Source: Calliopsis andreniformis
Taxonomy: Eukaryota; Arthropoda; Insecta; Hymenoptera; Andrenidae
Reading direction: 5' to 3'
NCBI RefSeq assembly: GCF_051401765.1
Contig: NW_027480423.1
Coordinates: 7,812,001-7,876,000 of the forward strand
DNA length: 64,000 bases
A program made the position numbers and the translations under genes. Below, in pieces: positions 12,801-25,394 of the stretch (within the stretch, counting starts at the first letter, position 1; the number at the start of each line of letters is the position of its first letter). The notes under the pieces are model-generated. The model saw only the letters and a program-made list of their open reading frames with translations, was not told the DNA's origin and made no database searches.

Positions 12801-14851
12801 TTTGCAAGTATACATTATATACGATGGAAAATCTGTTGTATTTATGTTGCATTTTATGCTTCTGGCGTTGACTTCTTAGACCCTAACTATTTGATCTGGT
12901 GGTGCACCGCCCTAGAGTGAAGCCTAGGTTGCCCGGAACGTAGAAAAGACCATTACCTTCACACTGGTTGCAATTATTCCTGTTTTACGATGGAAAAACT
13001 GTTGCATCCTCATTGTATTTTATGCTTCTGGCGTTGATTTCTAAGGCCCTAATTATTCGATCTGGTGGAGCAACGCCCTAGAGTGAAGCCTAGGTTGCCC
13101 AGAACGTAGAAATGACCATTACATTCTCACTGGTTGCAATTATTCGTCTTATACGACGGAAAAGCTGTTGTATTTATATCGTATTTTATGCTTCTGGCGT
13201 TGACTTCTTAGGCCCTAACTATTCCATCTGGTGGAACAACGCCCTTGGGTGAAGCCTAGGGTGCGCCGAACGTAGCAGTGACCATAACTTTCACACTGGT
13301 AGCAATTATTCGTTTTATACGATGGAAAAACTGTTCTATTTATTTTGTATTTTATGCTTCGGGCGTTGACTTCTAAGGCCCTAGCAATTCTAACTGGTCG
13401 AGCAACGCCCTAGAGTGAAGCCTATGTTGCCCGGGACGTAGAAATGACCATAACTTCCACACTGGTTGCAATTATTCGTTTTATACGATGGAAAAGCTGT
13501 TGTATTTATATCGTATTTTATGCTTCTGGCGTTGACTTCTAAGGACCTCACTATTCGATCTGGTGGAGAAACGCCCCAGAGTGACGCCTAGGTTGCGCGG
13601 AACGTAGAAATGACCATAACGTTCACACTGGTAGCAATTATCCGTTTTATACGATGGAAAAACTGTTTTATTTATTTTGTATTTTATGCTTCTGGCGTTG
13701 ACTTCTAAGGCCCTAACTATCCGATCTGGTGGAGCAACGCCCTAGAGTGAGGCCTAGGTTGCCCGGAAAGTAGAAATGACCATCACTATCAAACTGGTTA
13801 CAAGCATTTGTTTTATGTGATGGAAAAGCTGTTGTATTTATATCGTATTTTATGCTTCTGGCGTTGACTTCTTAGGACCTAACTATTCCATCTGGTGGAA
13901 CAACGCCCTAGGGTGAAGCCTAGGTTGCCCGGAACGTAGAAATGACCATAACTTTTACACTGGTAGCAATTCTTCGTTTTATAAAATGGAAAAACTGTTC
14001 TATTTATTTTGTATTTTATGCTTCGGGCGTTGACTTCTTTGGCCCTAACAATTCGACCTGGTGGAGCAACGCCCTAGAGTGAAGCCTAGGTTCCCTGGAA
14101 CGTACAAATGACCATCACTTTCACACGGGTTGCAATTATTCCAGTTATAGGATGGAAAGACTGTTGTATTTTTATTGCATTTTATGCTTCTGGCGTTCAC
14201 TTCTTAGGCCCTGACTATTCGATCTGGTGGAGCAACGCCCTATGGTGAAGTCTAGGTTGCCCGGAACTTAGAAATGGCCATAACTTTTACACTGGTAGCA
14301 ATTATTCGTTTTATACAATGGAAAAACTGTTCTATTTATTTTGTATTTTATGCTTCGGGCGTTGACTTCTAATGCCCTAACTGTTTGGTCTGGTGGAGCA
14401 ACGCCCTAGAGTGAAGCCTAGGTTGCCCGGAACGTAGAAATGACTATTACTTTCACACTGGTTGCAATTATTCGTTTTTTACGATGGAAAAGCTGTTGTA
14501 TTTATATTGTATTTTATGCCTCTGGCGTTGACTTCTAAGGCCCTAGCTATTCGATCTAGTGGAGCAACGCCCTAGGGTGAAGCCTAGGTTGCCCGGTACG
14601 TAGAAATGACTATAACTTTCAAACTGGTTGCAATTAATCCTGTTATACGATGGAAAAACAGATGTATTTTTATTGCATTTTATGCTTCGGGTGTTGACTT
14701 CTAAGGACCTGACTATTCAATCTGTCGGAGCAACGCCCTAGAGTGAAGCCTAGGTTGCTCGGAATGTAGAAGTTACCATAGCTTTCACACTGGTTGCAAT
14801 TATTCGTTTTATACGATGGAAAAACTGTTGTATTTATATTGTATTTTATGC
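6886..14851 (+). repeat. HOR-A copy 2, about 48 monomers (7,966 bp)
   Basis: This is the longest HOR-A copy. It starts at the same 'gttaacttctta' marker as copies 1 and 3. It is 1,161 bp (seven monomers less 1 bp) longer than copy 1. The difference breaks down as an internal five-monomer duplication (7,631-9,288), two monomers retained near 9,217-9,548, two retained near 14,040-14,370, and two missing near 7,298. Offsets to copy 1 step through 6,805, 6,473, 7,302, 7,634 and 7,966 bp, every step being a whole number of monomers to within a base. Copy number therefore changed by in-register exchange. Confidence 0.9.
7631..9288 (+). repeat. Five-monomer direct duplication inside HOR-A copy 2 (829-bp arms)
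   Basis: The distinctive 'ttagattctggccttgac' occurs at 7,711 and again at 8,540 (offset 829 bp, five monomers less one base). Arm 1 is about 7,631-8,459 and arm 2 about 8,460-9,288. The arms differ at a few sites: 'gtagaaatgttc' against 'gtagaattgttc', 'tttgtttatt' against 'tttatttatt', and 'cacgcttg' against 'cacgcgtg'. At these three sites arm 1 matches copy 3 (16,4xx-16,6xx) and arm 2 matches copy 1 (1,65x-1,84x). Copies 1 and 3 have only one arm each. This favours unequal recombination between two already diverged HOR variants over a simple self-duplication. Confidence 0.88.
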
Positions 14852-17800
14852 TTCTGGCGTTAACTTCTTAGGCCCTAACTATTCGATCTCGTGGAACAAC
14901 GCCCTAGGGTGAAGCCTAGGTTGCGCGGAACGTAGAAATGACCATAACTTTTACACTGGTAGCAATTATTCGTTTTATACAAAGGAAAAACTGTTCTATT
15001 TATTTTGTATTTTATGCTTCGGGCGTTGACTTCTAAGGACCTAACTATTCGATCTGGTGGAGCAACGCCCTAGAGTGAAGCCTAGGTTTCCCGGAACGTA
15101 GAAATGACCATTACCTTCAAACAGTTTGCAATTATTTTCTTTTATACGATGAAAAAGCTGTTGTATTTATATCGTATTTTATGCTTCTGGCGTTGACTTC
15201 TATGGACCTAGCTATTCGATCTAGTGGAGCAACGCCCTAGAGTGAAGCCTAGGTTGCCCGGAACGTAGAAATGACCATCACTTTCAAACTGGTTGCAATT
15301 AATCCTGTTATACGATGGAAAAACTGTTGTATTTTTATTGCATTTTATGCTTCGGGCGTTGACTTCTAAGGCCCTAACTATTCAACCTGTTGGAGCAACG
15401 CCCTAGAGTGAAGCCTAGGTTGCTCGGAATGTAGAAATGACCATAACTTTCACACTGGTTGCAATTATTCGTTTTATACGATGGAAAAACTGTTGTATTT
15501 ATATTGTATTTTATGCTTCTGGCGTTCACTTCTTAGGCCCTAACTATTGGATCTGGTGGAACAACGCCCTAGGGTGAAGCCTAGGTTGCCCGGAACGTAG
15601 AAATGACCATAACTTTTACACTGGGAGCAATTATTCGTTTTATACAATGGAAAAACTGTTGTATGTATATTGTATTTTATGCTTCTGGCGTTGACTTCTT
15701 AGGCCCTAACTATTCGATCTGGTTGAGCAATGCCTCCGAGTTAAGTCTAGGATGCCCGAAACGCCGAAATGATCATTACTTTCACGCTTGTTGCAATTAT
15801 TCCTGTTATACGATGAAAAGACCGTTTTATTTTTATTGTATTTTATGCTTCAGGCGTAGGCTTCTAAGGCCGTAGCTATTGGATATGGTGGAGCACCGCC
15901 CTAGAGTGAAGCCTAGGTTGCTCGGAATGTAGAAATGACCATAACTTTCACACTGGTTGCTATTATTCGTTTTATACGATGGAAAAACTGTTATATTTAT
16001 ATTGTATTTTAGATTCTGGCCTTGACTTCTGAGGCCGTTGCTATTCGATGTGGTCGAAGAACGCCATAGAGTGAAGCCTAGGTAGCACGGATCGTAGAAA
16101 TGTCCATATCTTTCACACTGTTTGCAATTTTTCGTTTTATACGATGGAAAAACTGTTTTAATTATTTTGTATTTTATGCCTCTGTCGTTGACTTCTAATG
16201 CCCTATCTGTTTGATCTGGTGGAGCATCGCCGTAGAGTGAAGCCTAGGTTGCCCGGAACGTAGAAATGACCATAACTTTCACACTGGTTGCAATTGTTTG
16301 TTTTATACGATGGAAAAGCTGTTGTATTTATATCGTATTTTATGCTTCTGGCGTTGACTTCTGAGGCCGTTGCTATTCGATGTGGTGGAAGAACGCCATA
16401 GAGGGAAGCCTAGGTAGCCCGGATCGTAGAAATGTTCATATCATTCACACTGGTTGCAATTATTCGTTTTATACGATGGAATAACTGTTTTGTTTATTTT
16501 GTATTTTATGCTTCGGGCGTTGACTTCTAAGGCCCTAACTATTCGATCTAGTGGAGCAACGCCCTAGAGTGCAGCCTAGGTTGCCCGAAACGCCGAAATG
16601 ATCATTACTTTCACGCTTGTTGCAATTATTCCTGTTATAGGATGGAAAGAGTGTTGTGTTTTTATTGTATTTTATACTTCAGGCGTTGGCTTCTGAGGCC
16701 GTAGCTATTCGATGTGGTGGAAGAACGCCATACAGTGAAGCCTAGGTTGCCCGGAACGTAGAAATGACCATTACTTTCACACTGTTTGCAATTATTCCTT
16801 TTATACGATGGAAAAGCTGTTGTATTTATATCGTATTTTATGCTTCTGGCGTTGACTTCTAAGGACCTAACTGTTTGATCTGGTGGAGCAACGCCCTAGA
16901 GTGAAGCCTAGGTTGCGTGGAACGTAGAAATGACCACTACTATCACACTGGTTGCAAATCAATCCTGCTATACGATGGAAAAGCTGTTGTATTTTTATTG
17001 CATTTTATGCTTCGGGTATTGACTTCTAAGGCCCTAGCTATTCAATCTGTTCGAGCAACGCCCTAGGGTGAAGCCTAGGTTGCCCGGAACGTAGAAATGA
17101 CCATAACCTTCACACTGGTTGCAATTATTCGTTTTATACGATGGAATAGCTGTTGGATTTATATCGTATTTTATGCTTCTGGCGTTGACTTCTTAGGCTC
17201 TAACTATTCCACCTGGTGGAACAACGCCCTAGGGTGAAGTCTAGGTTGCCCGGAAAGTAGAAATGACCATAACTTTCACACTGGTAGCAATTATTCGTTT
17301 TATACGATGGAAAAACTATTGTATTTATTTTACATTTTATGCTTCGGGCGTTGACTTCTGAGGCCCTAACCATTCGATCTGGTGGAGCAACGCCCTAGAG
17401 TGAAGCCTAGGTTGCCCGGTACGTAGAAATCACCATCACTATCAAACTGGTTGCAATTATTTGTTCTATACGATGGAAAAGCTGTTGTATTTATATCGTA
17501 TTTTATGCTTCTGGCGTTGACTTCTTAGGTCCTAACTATTCCATCTGGTGGAACAACGCCCTAGGGTGAAGCCTGGGTTGCCCGGAAAGTAGAAATGACC
17601 ATAACTTTCATACTGATTGCAATTATTCGTTTTTTACGATGGAAAAGGTGTTGCATTTTTATAGTATTTTATGATTCTGGCGTTGACTTCTAAGGTCCTA
17701 GCTATTCGACCTCGCGGGGCAACGTTCAAGAGTGAAGCGTATGCTGCCCGAAACGTAGAAATGACCGTTACTTTCACACTGGTTAAAATTATTCTTTTTA

Positions 17801-19522
17801 TACGATGGAAAGACTGTTGTATTTTTATTGTATTTTATGCGTCTGGAGTTGCTTTCTAAGGCCCTACCTATTCGACCTGGTGGTGCAATGCCCTAGAGTG
17901 AAGCCTAGGCTGCACGGAACGTCGAAATGCCCATTACTTTCACACTGGTTGCAATGTTCCTGTTATACGATGGACAAACTGTTGGATTTTTCTGTACTTT
18001 ATGCTTCTGGCGTTGACTGCTAAGGCCCTTTGTATTCGATCTGGTTGAGCAATGCCTCACAGTTAAGTCTAGGATGCCCGAAACGTTGAAATGATCATTA
18101 CTGTCACACTGGTTGCAATTATTCATGCTATACGATGGAAAAACTGTTGCATTTCTATTGTCCCTTGTGCTTCTGGCGTTGACATCTTAGGCCCTAACTA
18201 TTCGATCTTCGGGGGCAGCGTCCAAGAGTGAAGCGTATGTTGCCCGAAACGTAGAAATGACCACTACATTCGCACTGGATGCAATGATTCCTGTTATACG
18301 ATGGACAAACTGTTGCATTTTTATTGTACTTTATGCTTCTGGCGTTGACTTCTAAGGCCCTACGTATTCGATCTGGTGGAGCAGTACCTCACAGTTAAAT
18401 CTAGGATGCCCGAAACGCAGAAATGATCATTACTTTCACACTGATTGCAATTATTCATGCTATATGAAGGAAAAACTGTTGTACTTTTATTGTATTTTAT
18501 GCTTTGGGCGTTGACTTCTAAGGCCCTAGCAATTCGATCTGGTGGAACAGCGCCCTAGTGCGAAGCCTAGTGTGCCCGGAACGTAGAAATGGCCATTACT
18601 TTCACACTGGTTGCAATTATTCGTATTATACGATGGAAAAACTGTTGTATCTATATCGTATTTTATGCTTCTGGCGTTGACTTCTAAGCCCCTAACTATT
18701 CGATCTAGTGGAGCAACGCCCTAGAATGAAGCCTATGTTGCCCGGAACGTAGAAATGACCATAACCTTAACACTGGTTGCAATTATTCCTGTTATACGAT
18801 GGAAAAGGTGTTGTATTTATATTGTATTTTATGCCTCTGGCGTTGACTTCTGTGGCCGTTGCTTTTCGATGTGGTGGAAGAACGCCATAGAGTGAAGCCT
18901 AGGTAGCCCGGAACGTAGAAATGTCCATATCTTTCACACTGGTAGCAATTATTCGTTTTATACGATGGAAAAACTTTTGTACTTATATTGTATTGTATGC
19001 TTCTGGCGTTGACTTCTAAGGCCCTAGCTATTCGATTTGGTGGAGCAACGCCCGAGAGTGGTGCCTAGGTTACCCGGTACGTAGAAATGACCATTACTTT
19101 CACACTGTTTGCAAATATACATTATATACAATGGAAAATCTGTTGTATTTATGTTGCATTTTATGCTTCTGGCGTTGACTTCTTAGGCCCTAACTATTTG
19201 ATCTGGTGGTGCACCGCCCTAGAGTGAAGCCTAGGTTGCCCGGAACGTAGAAAAGACCATTACCTTCACACTGGTTGCAATTATTCGTCTTATACGATGG
19301 AAAAGCTGTTGTATTTATATCGTATTTTATGCTTCTGGCGTTGACTTCTTAGGCCCTAACTATTCCATCTGGTGGAACAACGCCCTTGGGTGAAGCCTAG
19401 GGTGCGCGGAACGTAGCAATGACCATAACTTTCACACTGGTAGCAATTATTCGTTTTATACGATGGAAAAACTGTTCTATTTATTTTGTATTTTATGCTT
19501 CGGGCGTTGACTTCCAAGGCCC
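14852..19522 (+). repeat. HOR-A copy 3, truncated, about 28 monomers
   Basis: The start matches copy 1 at offset 14,771, including the two monomers (15,265-15,596) missing from copy 2. Relative to copy 2 it lacks five monomers (join inside 'gaacgtagaaatgacca' at about 16,920-16,936), two monomers near 18,300-18,400 and about one near 19,275. It carries more substitutions against copy 2 than copy 1 does (for example near 17,786, 17,955, 18,067 and 18,161). Similarity stops at about 19,522, where the sequence switches to another module. It is the most divergent and most deleted of the three copies, which suits a position at the edge of this homogenised domain (inference). Confidence 0.87.
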
Positions 19523-21312
19523 TAACTATTCGATCTGGTGGAGCAATGCCCTAGAGTGAAGCCAATGTTGCCCTGAACGTAGAAATGACCATGACATTCA
19601 CACTGGTTGCAATTATTCCTGTTATACGGTGGAAAAACTGTTGTATTTTTATTGTATCTTATGCGTCTGGCGTTGACTTCTAATGCGCTAGCTATTCGAT
19701 CTGGGGGAGCAACGCCCTAGTGTGAAGCATACGTTGCCCGGAACGTAGAAATGACCATTACTTTCACACTGTTTGCAAATATTCATTTTATATGGTGGAA
19801 AAGCTGTTGTATTTATATTGTATTTTATGCTTCTGGCGTTGACTTCTTAGGCCATATCTATTCGATGTGGTGGAGTAACGCCCTAGAGTGAAGCCTAGGT
19901 TGCCCGGTACGTTGAAATGACAATTACTTTCACATTGGTTGCAATTATCCCTGTTATACGATTGAAACATTGAGTATTTTTGTTTTATTTTAGGCTTCGG
20001 GCGTTGATTTCCAAGGCCCTAACTATTCGATCTGGTGGAGAAACGCCCTAGAGTGAAGCCAAGGTTGCCCTGAACGTAGAAATGACCATCACATTCGCAC
20101 TGGTTGCAATTATTCCTGTTATACGGTGGAAAAACAGTTGTTTTTTTATTGTACCTTATGCGTCTGGCGTTGACTTCTAATGCGCTAGCTATTCGATCTG
20201 GAGGAGCAACGCCCTAGTGTGAAGCATAGGTTGCCCGGAACGTAGAAATGACCATTACCTTCACAGTTGATGCAATTATTCCTGTTATACGATGGAAGAA
20301 CTGTGTTACTTTTATTGTATTTTATTGTTCAGGCGTTGACTCCTAAGGCCGTAGCTATTCGATGTGGTGGAGCTACGCCCTAGAGTGAAGCCTAGGATGC
20401 CCGGAACGTAGAGTTGGCCATTACTTTCACACTGTTTGCAATTATTAATTTTATACGCAGGAAAAGCTCTTCTATTTATATTGTATTTTATTCTTCTGGA
20501 GTTGACTTCTAAGGCCCTAACTATTCGATCTGGTGGGGCAACGCCCTAGAGTGAAGCCTAGAATGCACGGAACGTAGAAATGACCATAACGTTCACACTG
20601 GTAGCAATTATTCGGTTTAAACGATGGAAAAGCAGTTTTATTTATTTTGTATTTTATGCTTCAGGCGTTGACTTCTAAGGCCCTAACTATTCGATCTGGT
20701 GGAGGAACGCCGTAGAGTGAAGCCTAGGTTGCCCGGAACGGAGAAATGACCATAACTTTCACACTGGTTGCTATTATTGGTTTTAGACGATGGAAAAACT
20801 GTTATATTTATATTGTATTTGATGCTTCTGGCGTTGACTTCTAAGGCCCTAGCTATTCGGTCTGGTGGAGCAACGCCCTAGAGTGACGCCTAGGTTGCCC
20901 AAAACGTGGAAATGACCATTACTTTCACAATGTTTGCAATTATTCATTTTATACGATGGGAAAGCTTTTGTACTTATATTGTATTTTATTCTTCTGGCGT
21001 TGACTTCTTAGGCCCTAATTATTCGATCTGGTGGAACAACGCCCTAGAGTGAAGACTAGGTTGCCCGGAACATGGAAATGACCATTACTTTCACACTGTT
21101 TGCAGTTATTCCTGCTATGCGATGGAAAAACTTTTGCATCTTTATTGTATTTTATGCTTCTGGCGTTGACTTCTAAGGCCCTAACTATTCGATCTGGTGG
21201 AGCAGCGCCCTAGAGTGAAGCCTAGGTTGCGCGGAACGTAGAAATGGCCATAACTTTCACACTGGTAACAATTATTCGTTTTATACGATGGAAAAACTGT
21301 TTTATTTATTTT

Positions 21313-21733
21313 GTATTTTATGCTTCTGGCGTTGACTTCTAAGGCCCTAACTATTCGATGTGGTGGAGCAACGCCCTAGAGTGAAGCCTAGGTTGCCCGG
21401 AACGGAGAAATGACCATAACTTTCACACCGGTAGCAATTATTCGTATTAAACGATGGAAAAACTGTTCTATTTATTTTGTATTTTATGCTTCGGGCGTTG
21501 ACTTCTAAGGCCCTAACTATTCAATCTGTTGGTGCAACGCCCAAGGGTGAAGCCTATGTTGCCCAGAAAGTAGAAATGACGTTGACTTTCATACTGGTTG
21601 CAATTATTCGTTTTATACGATGGAAAAACTGTTTTAGTTATTTTGTATTTTGTGCTTCGGGCGTTGACTTCTAAGGCCCTAGCTATTCGATCTGGTGGCG
21701 CAACGCCCTAGAGTGAAGCCTAGGTTGCCCGGA
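21313..21733 (+). repeat. 2.5-monomer block, first of two copies (second at 23,967-24,387)
   Basis: The offset is 2,654 bp (16 monomers less 2). Shared rare variants include 'gcaacgcccaagggtgaagc' and 'gttttagttattttgtattt'. Differences seen include 'attaaacg' against 'attatacg', 'gacgttgac' against 'gatgttgac', and 'gttgcaatt' against 'gtttcaatt', so this pair is more diverged than the HOR copies elsewhere in the window. Confidence 0.78.
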
Positions 21734-22429
21734 ACGTAGAAATGACCATAACTTTCACACTGGTTGCTATCATTCGTTTTATACGATGGAAAAACTGTTT
21801 TACTTATGTTATATTTTATGTTTCTGGCGTTGACTTCTAAGGCCATAGCTATTCGATGTGGTGGCGCACCGACCTAGGGTGAAGCCTAGGTTGCCCGGAA
21901 CGTAGAAATGACCATTACCGTCACACTTGTTGCAATTATTCCTGTTATACGATTGAAACATTGTGAATTTTTATTTTATTTTATGCTTCTGGCGTTGGCT
22001 TCAAAGGCCCTAGCTATTGGATCTGGTGGAGCAACGCCCTAGAGTGAAGCCTAGGTTGCCCGAAACCTAGAAAGGACCATTACTTTCACTCTGGTTGCAA
22101 TTATTCCTGTTATACGATGGACAAACTGTTGCATTTTTATTGTACTTTATGCTTCTGGCGTTGACTTCTAAGGCCCTACTTATTCGATCTGGTGGAGCAG
22201 TGCCTCACAGTTAAATCTAGGATGACCGAAACGTCGAAATGATCATTACTTTCACACTGATTACAATTATTCATTCTATATGATGGAAAAACTGTTCCAT
22301 TTTTACTGTATTTTATGCTTCTGGCGTTGACTTCTTATGCCCTAACTATACGATCTGGTGGAAGAACGCCCTAGAGTGAAGCCTGGGTTGCCGGAACGTA
22401 GAAATGACCATCACTTTCGCACCGGTTGC

Positions 22430-23042
22430 AATTATTCCTGTTATACGAAGGACAAACTGTTGGATTTTTATAGTACTTTATGCTTCTGCATTTGACTTCT
22501 AAGGCCCTACGTATTCGATCTGGTGGAGCAGTACCTCACAGTTAAATCTAGGATGCCCGAAACGCCGAAATGATCATTACTTTCACACTGATTGCAATTA
22601 TTCATGCTATATGAAGGAAAAACTGTTGTACTTTTATTGTATTTTATGCTTTGGGCGTTGACTTCTAAGGCCCTAGCAATTCGATCTGGTGGAACAACGC
22701 CCTAGTGCGAAGCCTAGTGTGCCCGGAACGTAGAAATGGCCATTACTTTCACACTGGTTGCAATTATTCGTTTTATACGATGGAAAAACTGTTGTATCTA
22801 TATCGTATTTTATGCTTCTGGCGTTGACTTCTAAGCCCCTAACTATTCGATCTAGTGGAGCAACGCCCTAGAATGAAGCCTATGTTGCCCGGAACGTAGA
22901 AATGACCATAACCTTAACACTGGTTGCAATTATTCCTGTTATACGATGGAAAAGGTGTTGTATTTATATTGTATTTTATGCCTCTGGCGTTGACTTCTGT
23001 GGCCGTTGCTTTTCGATGTGGTGGAAGAACGCCATAGAGTGA
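22430..23042 (+). repeat. Displaced fragment of HOR-A
   Basis: The unusual 'gctatatgaaggaaaaactg' at 22,606 is otherwise found only in the three HOR-A copies (4,518; 12,152; 18,459). Matching sequence continues through 'cgccctagtgcgaagcctag' and 'ggccgttgcttttcgatgtg' to about 23,042. There it jumps to a monomer typical of about 13,090 ('ctgcccagaacgtag'), skipping several monomers. This is a HOR-A segment sitting about 3.5 kb beyond the end of the HOR-A domain. Confidence 0.82.
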
Positions 23043-23400
23043 AGTCTAGGCTGCCCAGAACGTAGAAATGATCATTACATTCTCACTGGTTGCAATTATT
23101 CGTCTTATACGATGGAAAAGCTGTTGTATTTATATGGTATTTTATGCTTCTGGCGTTGACTTCTTAGGCCCTAACTATTCCATCTGGTGGAACAACGCCC
23201 TTGGGTGAAGCCTAGGGTGCGCGGAACGTAGCAATGACCATAACTTTCACACTGGTAGCAATTATTCGTTTTATACGATGGAAAAACTGTTCTATTTATT
23301 TTGTATTTTATGCTTCTGGAGTTGACTTCTAAGGCCCTAACTATTCGATCTGGTGGGGCAACGCCCTAGAGTGAAGCCTAGGATGCACGGAACGTAGAAA

Positions 23401-23870
23401 TGGCCATCACTATCACGCGTGTTGCAATTATTCCTGTTATAGGATGAAAAAACTGTTGTATTTTTATTGCATTTCATGCTTCAGGCGTTGACTTCTAAGG
23501 CCGGAGCTATTCCATGTGGTGGAGCTACGCCCTAGAGTGAAGCCTAGGTTGCCCGGAACGTGGAAATGACCATTGCTTTCACACTGTTTGCAAATACACA
23601 TTATATACGAGGTAAAAGCTGTTGTATTTATATTGTATTTTATGCTTCTGGCGTTTACTCCTAAGGCCCTAACTATTCGACCTGGTGGAACAACGCCGTT
23701 GCGTCAAGCATAGGTTGCCCGGAACGTAGAACACACCATTACCTTTACACTGTTTGCAATTATTCCTGTTATACGATGGAAAAACTGTTGCATCTTTATT
23801 GTATTTTATGCTTCTGGCGTTAACTTCTAAGGACCTAACTATTCGATCTGGTGGAGCAACGCCCTAAAGT
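23401..23870 (+). repeat. Three-monomer block repeated at 27,218-27,687
   Basis: The offset is 3,817 bp (23 monomers less 1). Diagnostic shared variants are 'tggccatcactatcacgcg', 'ggagctattccatgtggtgg', 'acacattatatacgaggtaa' and 'gtagaacacaccattacc'. The flanks on both sides differ between the two copies, so this is a discrete transposed or duplicated block. Confidence 0.8.
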
Positions 23871-24387
23871 GAAGACTAGGATGCCCGGAACGTAGAAATG
23901 ACCATAACTTTTACACTGGTAGCAATTATTCGTTTTATACAATGGAAACACCGTTCTATTTATTTTGAGTTTTATGCTTCTGGCGTTGACTTCTAAGGCC
24001 CTAACTATTCGATGTGGTGGAGCAACGCCCTAGAGTGAAGCCTAGGTTGCCCGGAACGGAGAAAGGACCATAACTTTCACACCGGTAGCAATTATTCGTA
24101 TTATACGATGGAAAAACTGTTCTATTTATTTTGTATTTTATGCTTCGGGCGTTGACTTCTAAGGCCCTAACTATTCAATCTGTTGGTGCAACGCCCAAGG
24201 GTGAAGCCTATGTTGCCCGGAAAGTAGAAATGATGTTGACTTTCATACTGGTTTCAATTATTCGTTTTATACGATGGAAAAACTGTTTTAGTTATTTTGT
24301 ATTTTGTGCTTCGGGCGTTGACTTCTAAGGCCCTAGCTATTCGATCTGGTGGCGCAACGCCCTAGAGTGAAGCCTAGGTTGCTCTGA

Positions 24388-24990
24388 ACGTAGAAATGAC
24401 CATAATTTTCACAGTGGTTGCAATTATTCGTTTTATACGATGGAAAAGCTGTTGTATTTATATCGTATTTTATGCTTCTGGCGTTGACTTCTTAGGCCCT
24501 AACTATTCGATCTGGTGGAACGACGCCCTAGTGTGAAGCCTACGTTGCCTGGCACGTAGAAATGACCATAACTTTCACACTGGTTGCTATTACTCGTTTT
24601 ATGCGATGGAAAAACTGTTATATTTGTATTGTATTTTATGCTTCTGGCGTTGACTTCTTAGGCCCTAGCTATTCGATCTGGTGGAACAACGCTCTAGAGT
24701 GAAGCCTAGTTTGCCTGGAACGTAGAAATGACCATCACTTTCACACGGGCTGCAATTATTCCTCTTATAGGATGGAAAGACTGTTGTATTTATATTGTAT
24801 CTAATGCGTCGGGCGATCACTTCCTACGCCCTAACTATGCGATTTGGTGGAACAACGCCCTCGGGTGTAGCCTAGGTTGCCCGGAACGTAGAAATGACCA
24901 TAACTTTTACACTGGTAGCAATTATTCGTTTTATACAATGGAAAAACTGTTCTATTTATTTTGTATTTAATGCTTCGGGCGTTGACTTCG
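24388..24990 (+). repeat. 3.6-monomer block repeated at 29,035-29,637
   Basis: The offset is 4,647 bp (28 monomers less 1). Shared rare features are 'ataattttcacagtggttgc', 'tggaacgacgccctagtgtg' and 'gcgatcacttcctacgccc'. The copies differ at scattered sites, and both flanks diverge beyond the block. Confidence 0.8.
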
Positions 24991-25394
24991 AAGGCCCTAA
25001 CGGTTTGATCTGGTGGAGCAACGCCCTAGAGTGAAGCCTAGGTTGCCCGGAACGTAGAAATGACCATAACTTTCACACTGGTAGCAATTATTCGTTTTAT
25101 ACGATGGAAAAACTGTTGTATTTATATTGTATTTTATGCTTCTGGCGTTCACTTCTTAGGCCCTAACTATTCGATATGGTGGAACAACGCCCTAGGGTGA
25201 AGCCTAGGTTGCCCGGAACGTAGAAATGACCATAACTTTTACACTGGTAGCAATTATTCGTTTTATACAATGGAAACACCGTTCTATTTATTTTGTGTTT
25301 TATGCTTCGGGCGTTGACTTCTAAGGCCCTAACTGTTTGGTCTGGTGGAGCAACGCCCTAGAGTGAAGCCTAGGTTGCCCGGAACGTAGAAATG

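Larger units (their letters stand above)
19523..25394 (+). repeat. Mosaic satellite segment without a long repeated unit
   Basis: The monomers are still 166 bp, but no long stretch aligns to one other place in the window. Recognisable pieces are: 19,730-20,255, matching 26,367-26,892 (offset 6,637); 21,313-21,733, matching 23,967-24,387 (offset 2,654); 22,430-23,042, displaced from HOR-A; and 23,401-23,870, matching 27,218-27,687. The intervening monomers (about 20,255-21,300 and 21,740-22,430) have no close partner that I found. By eye it is the most heterogeneous part of the array and probably older or less homogenised (inference). Confidence 0.7.
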
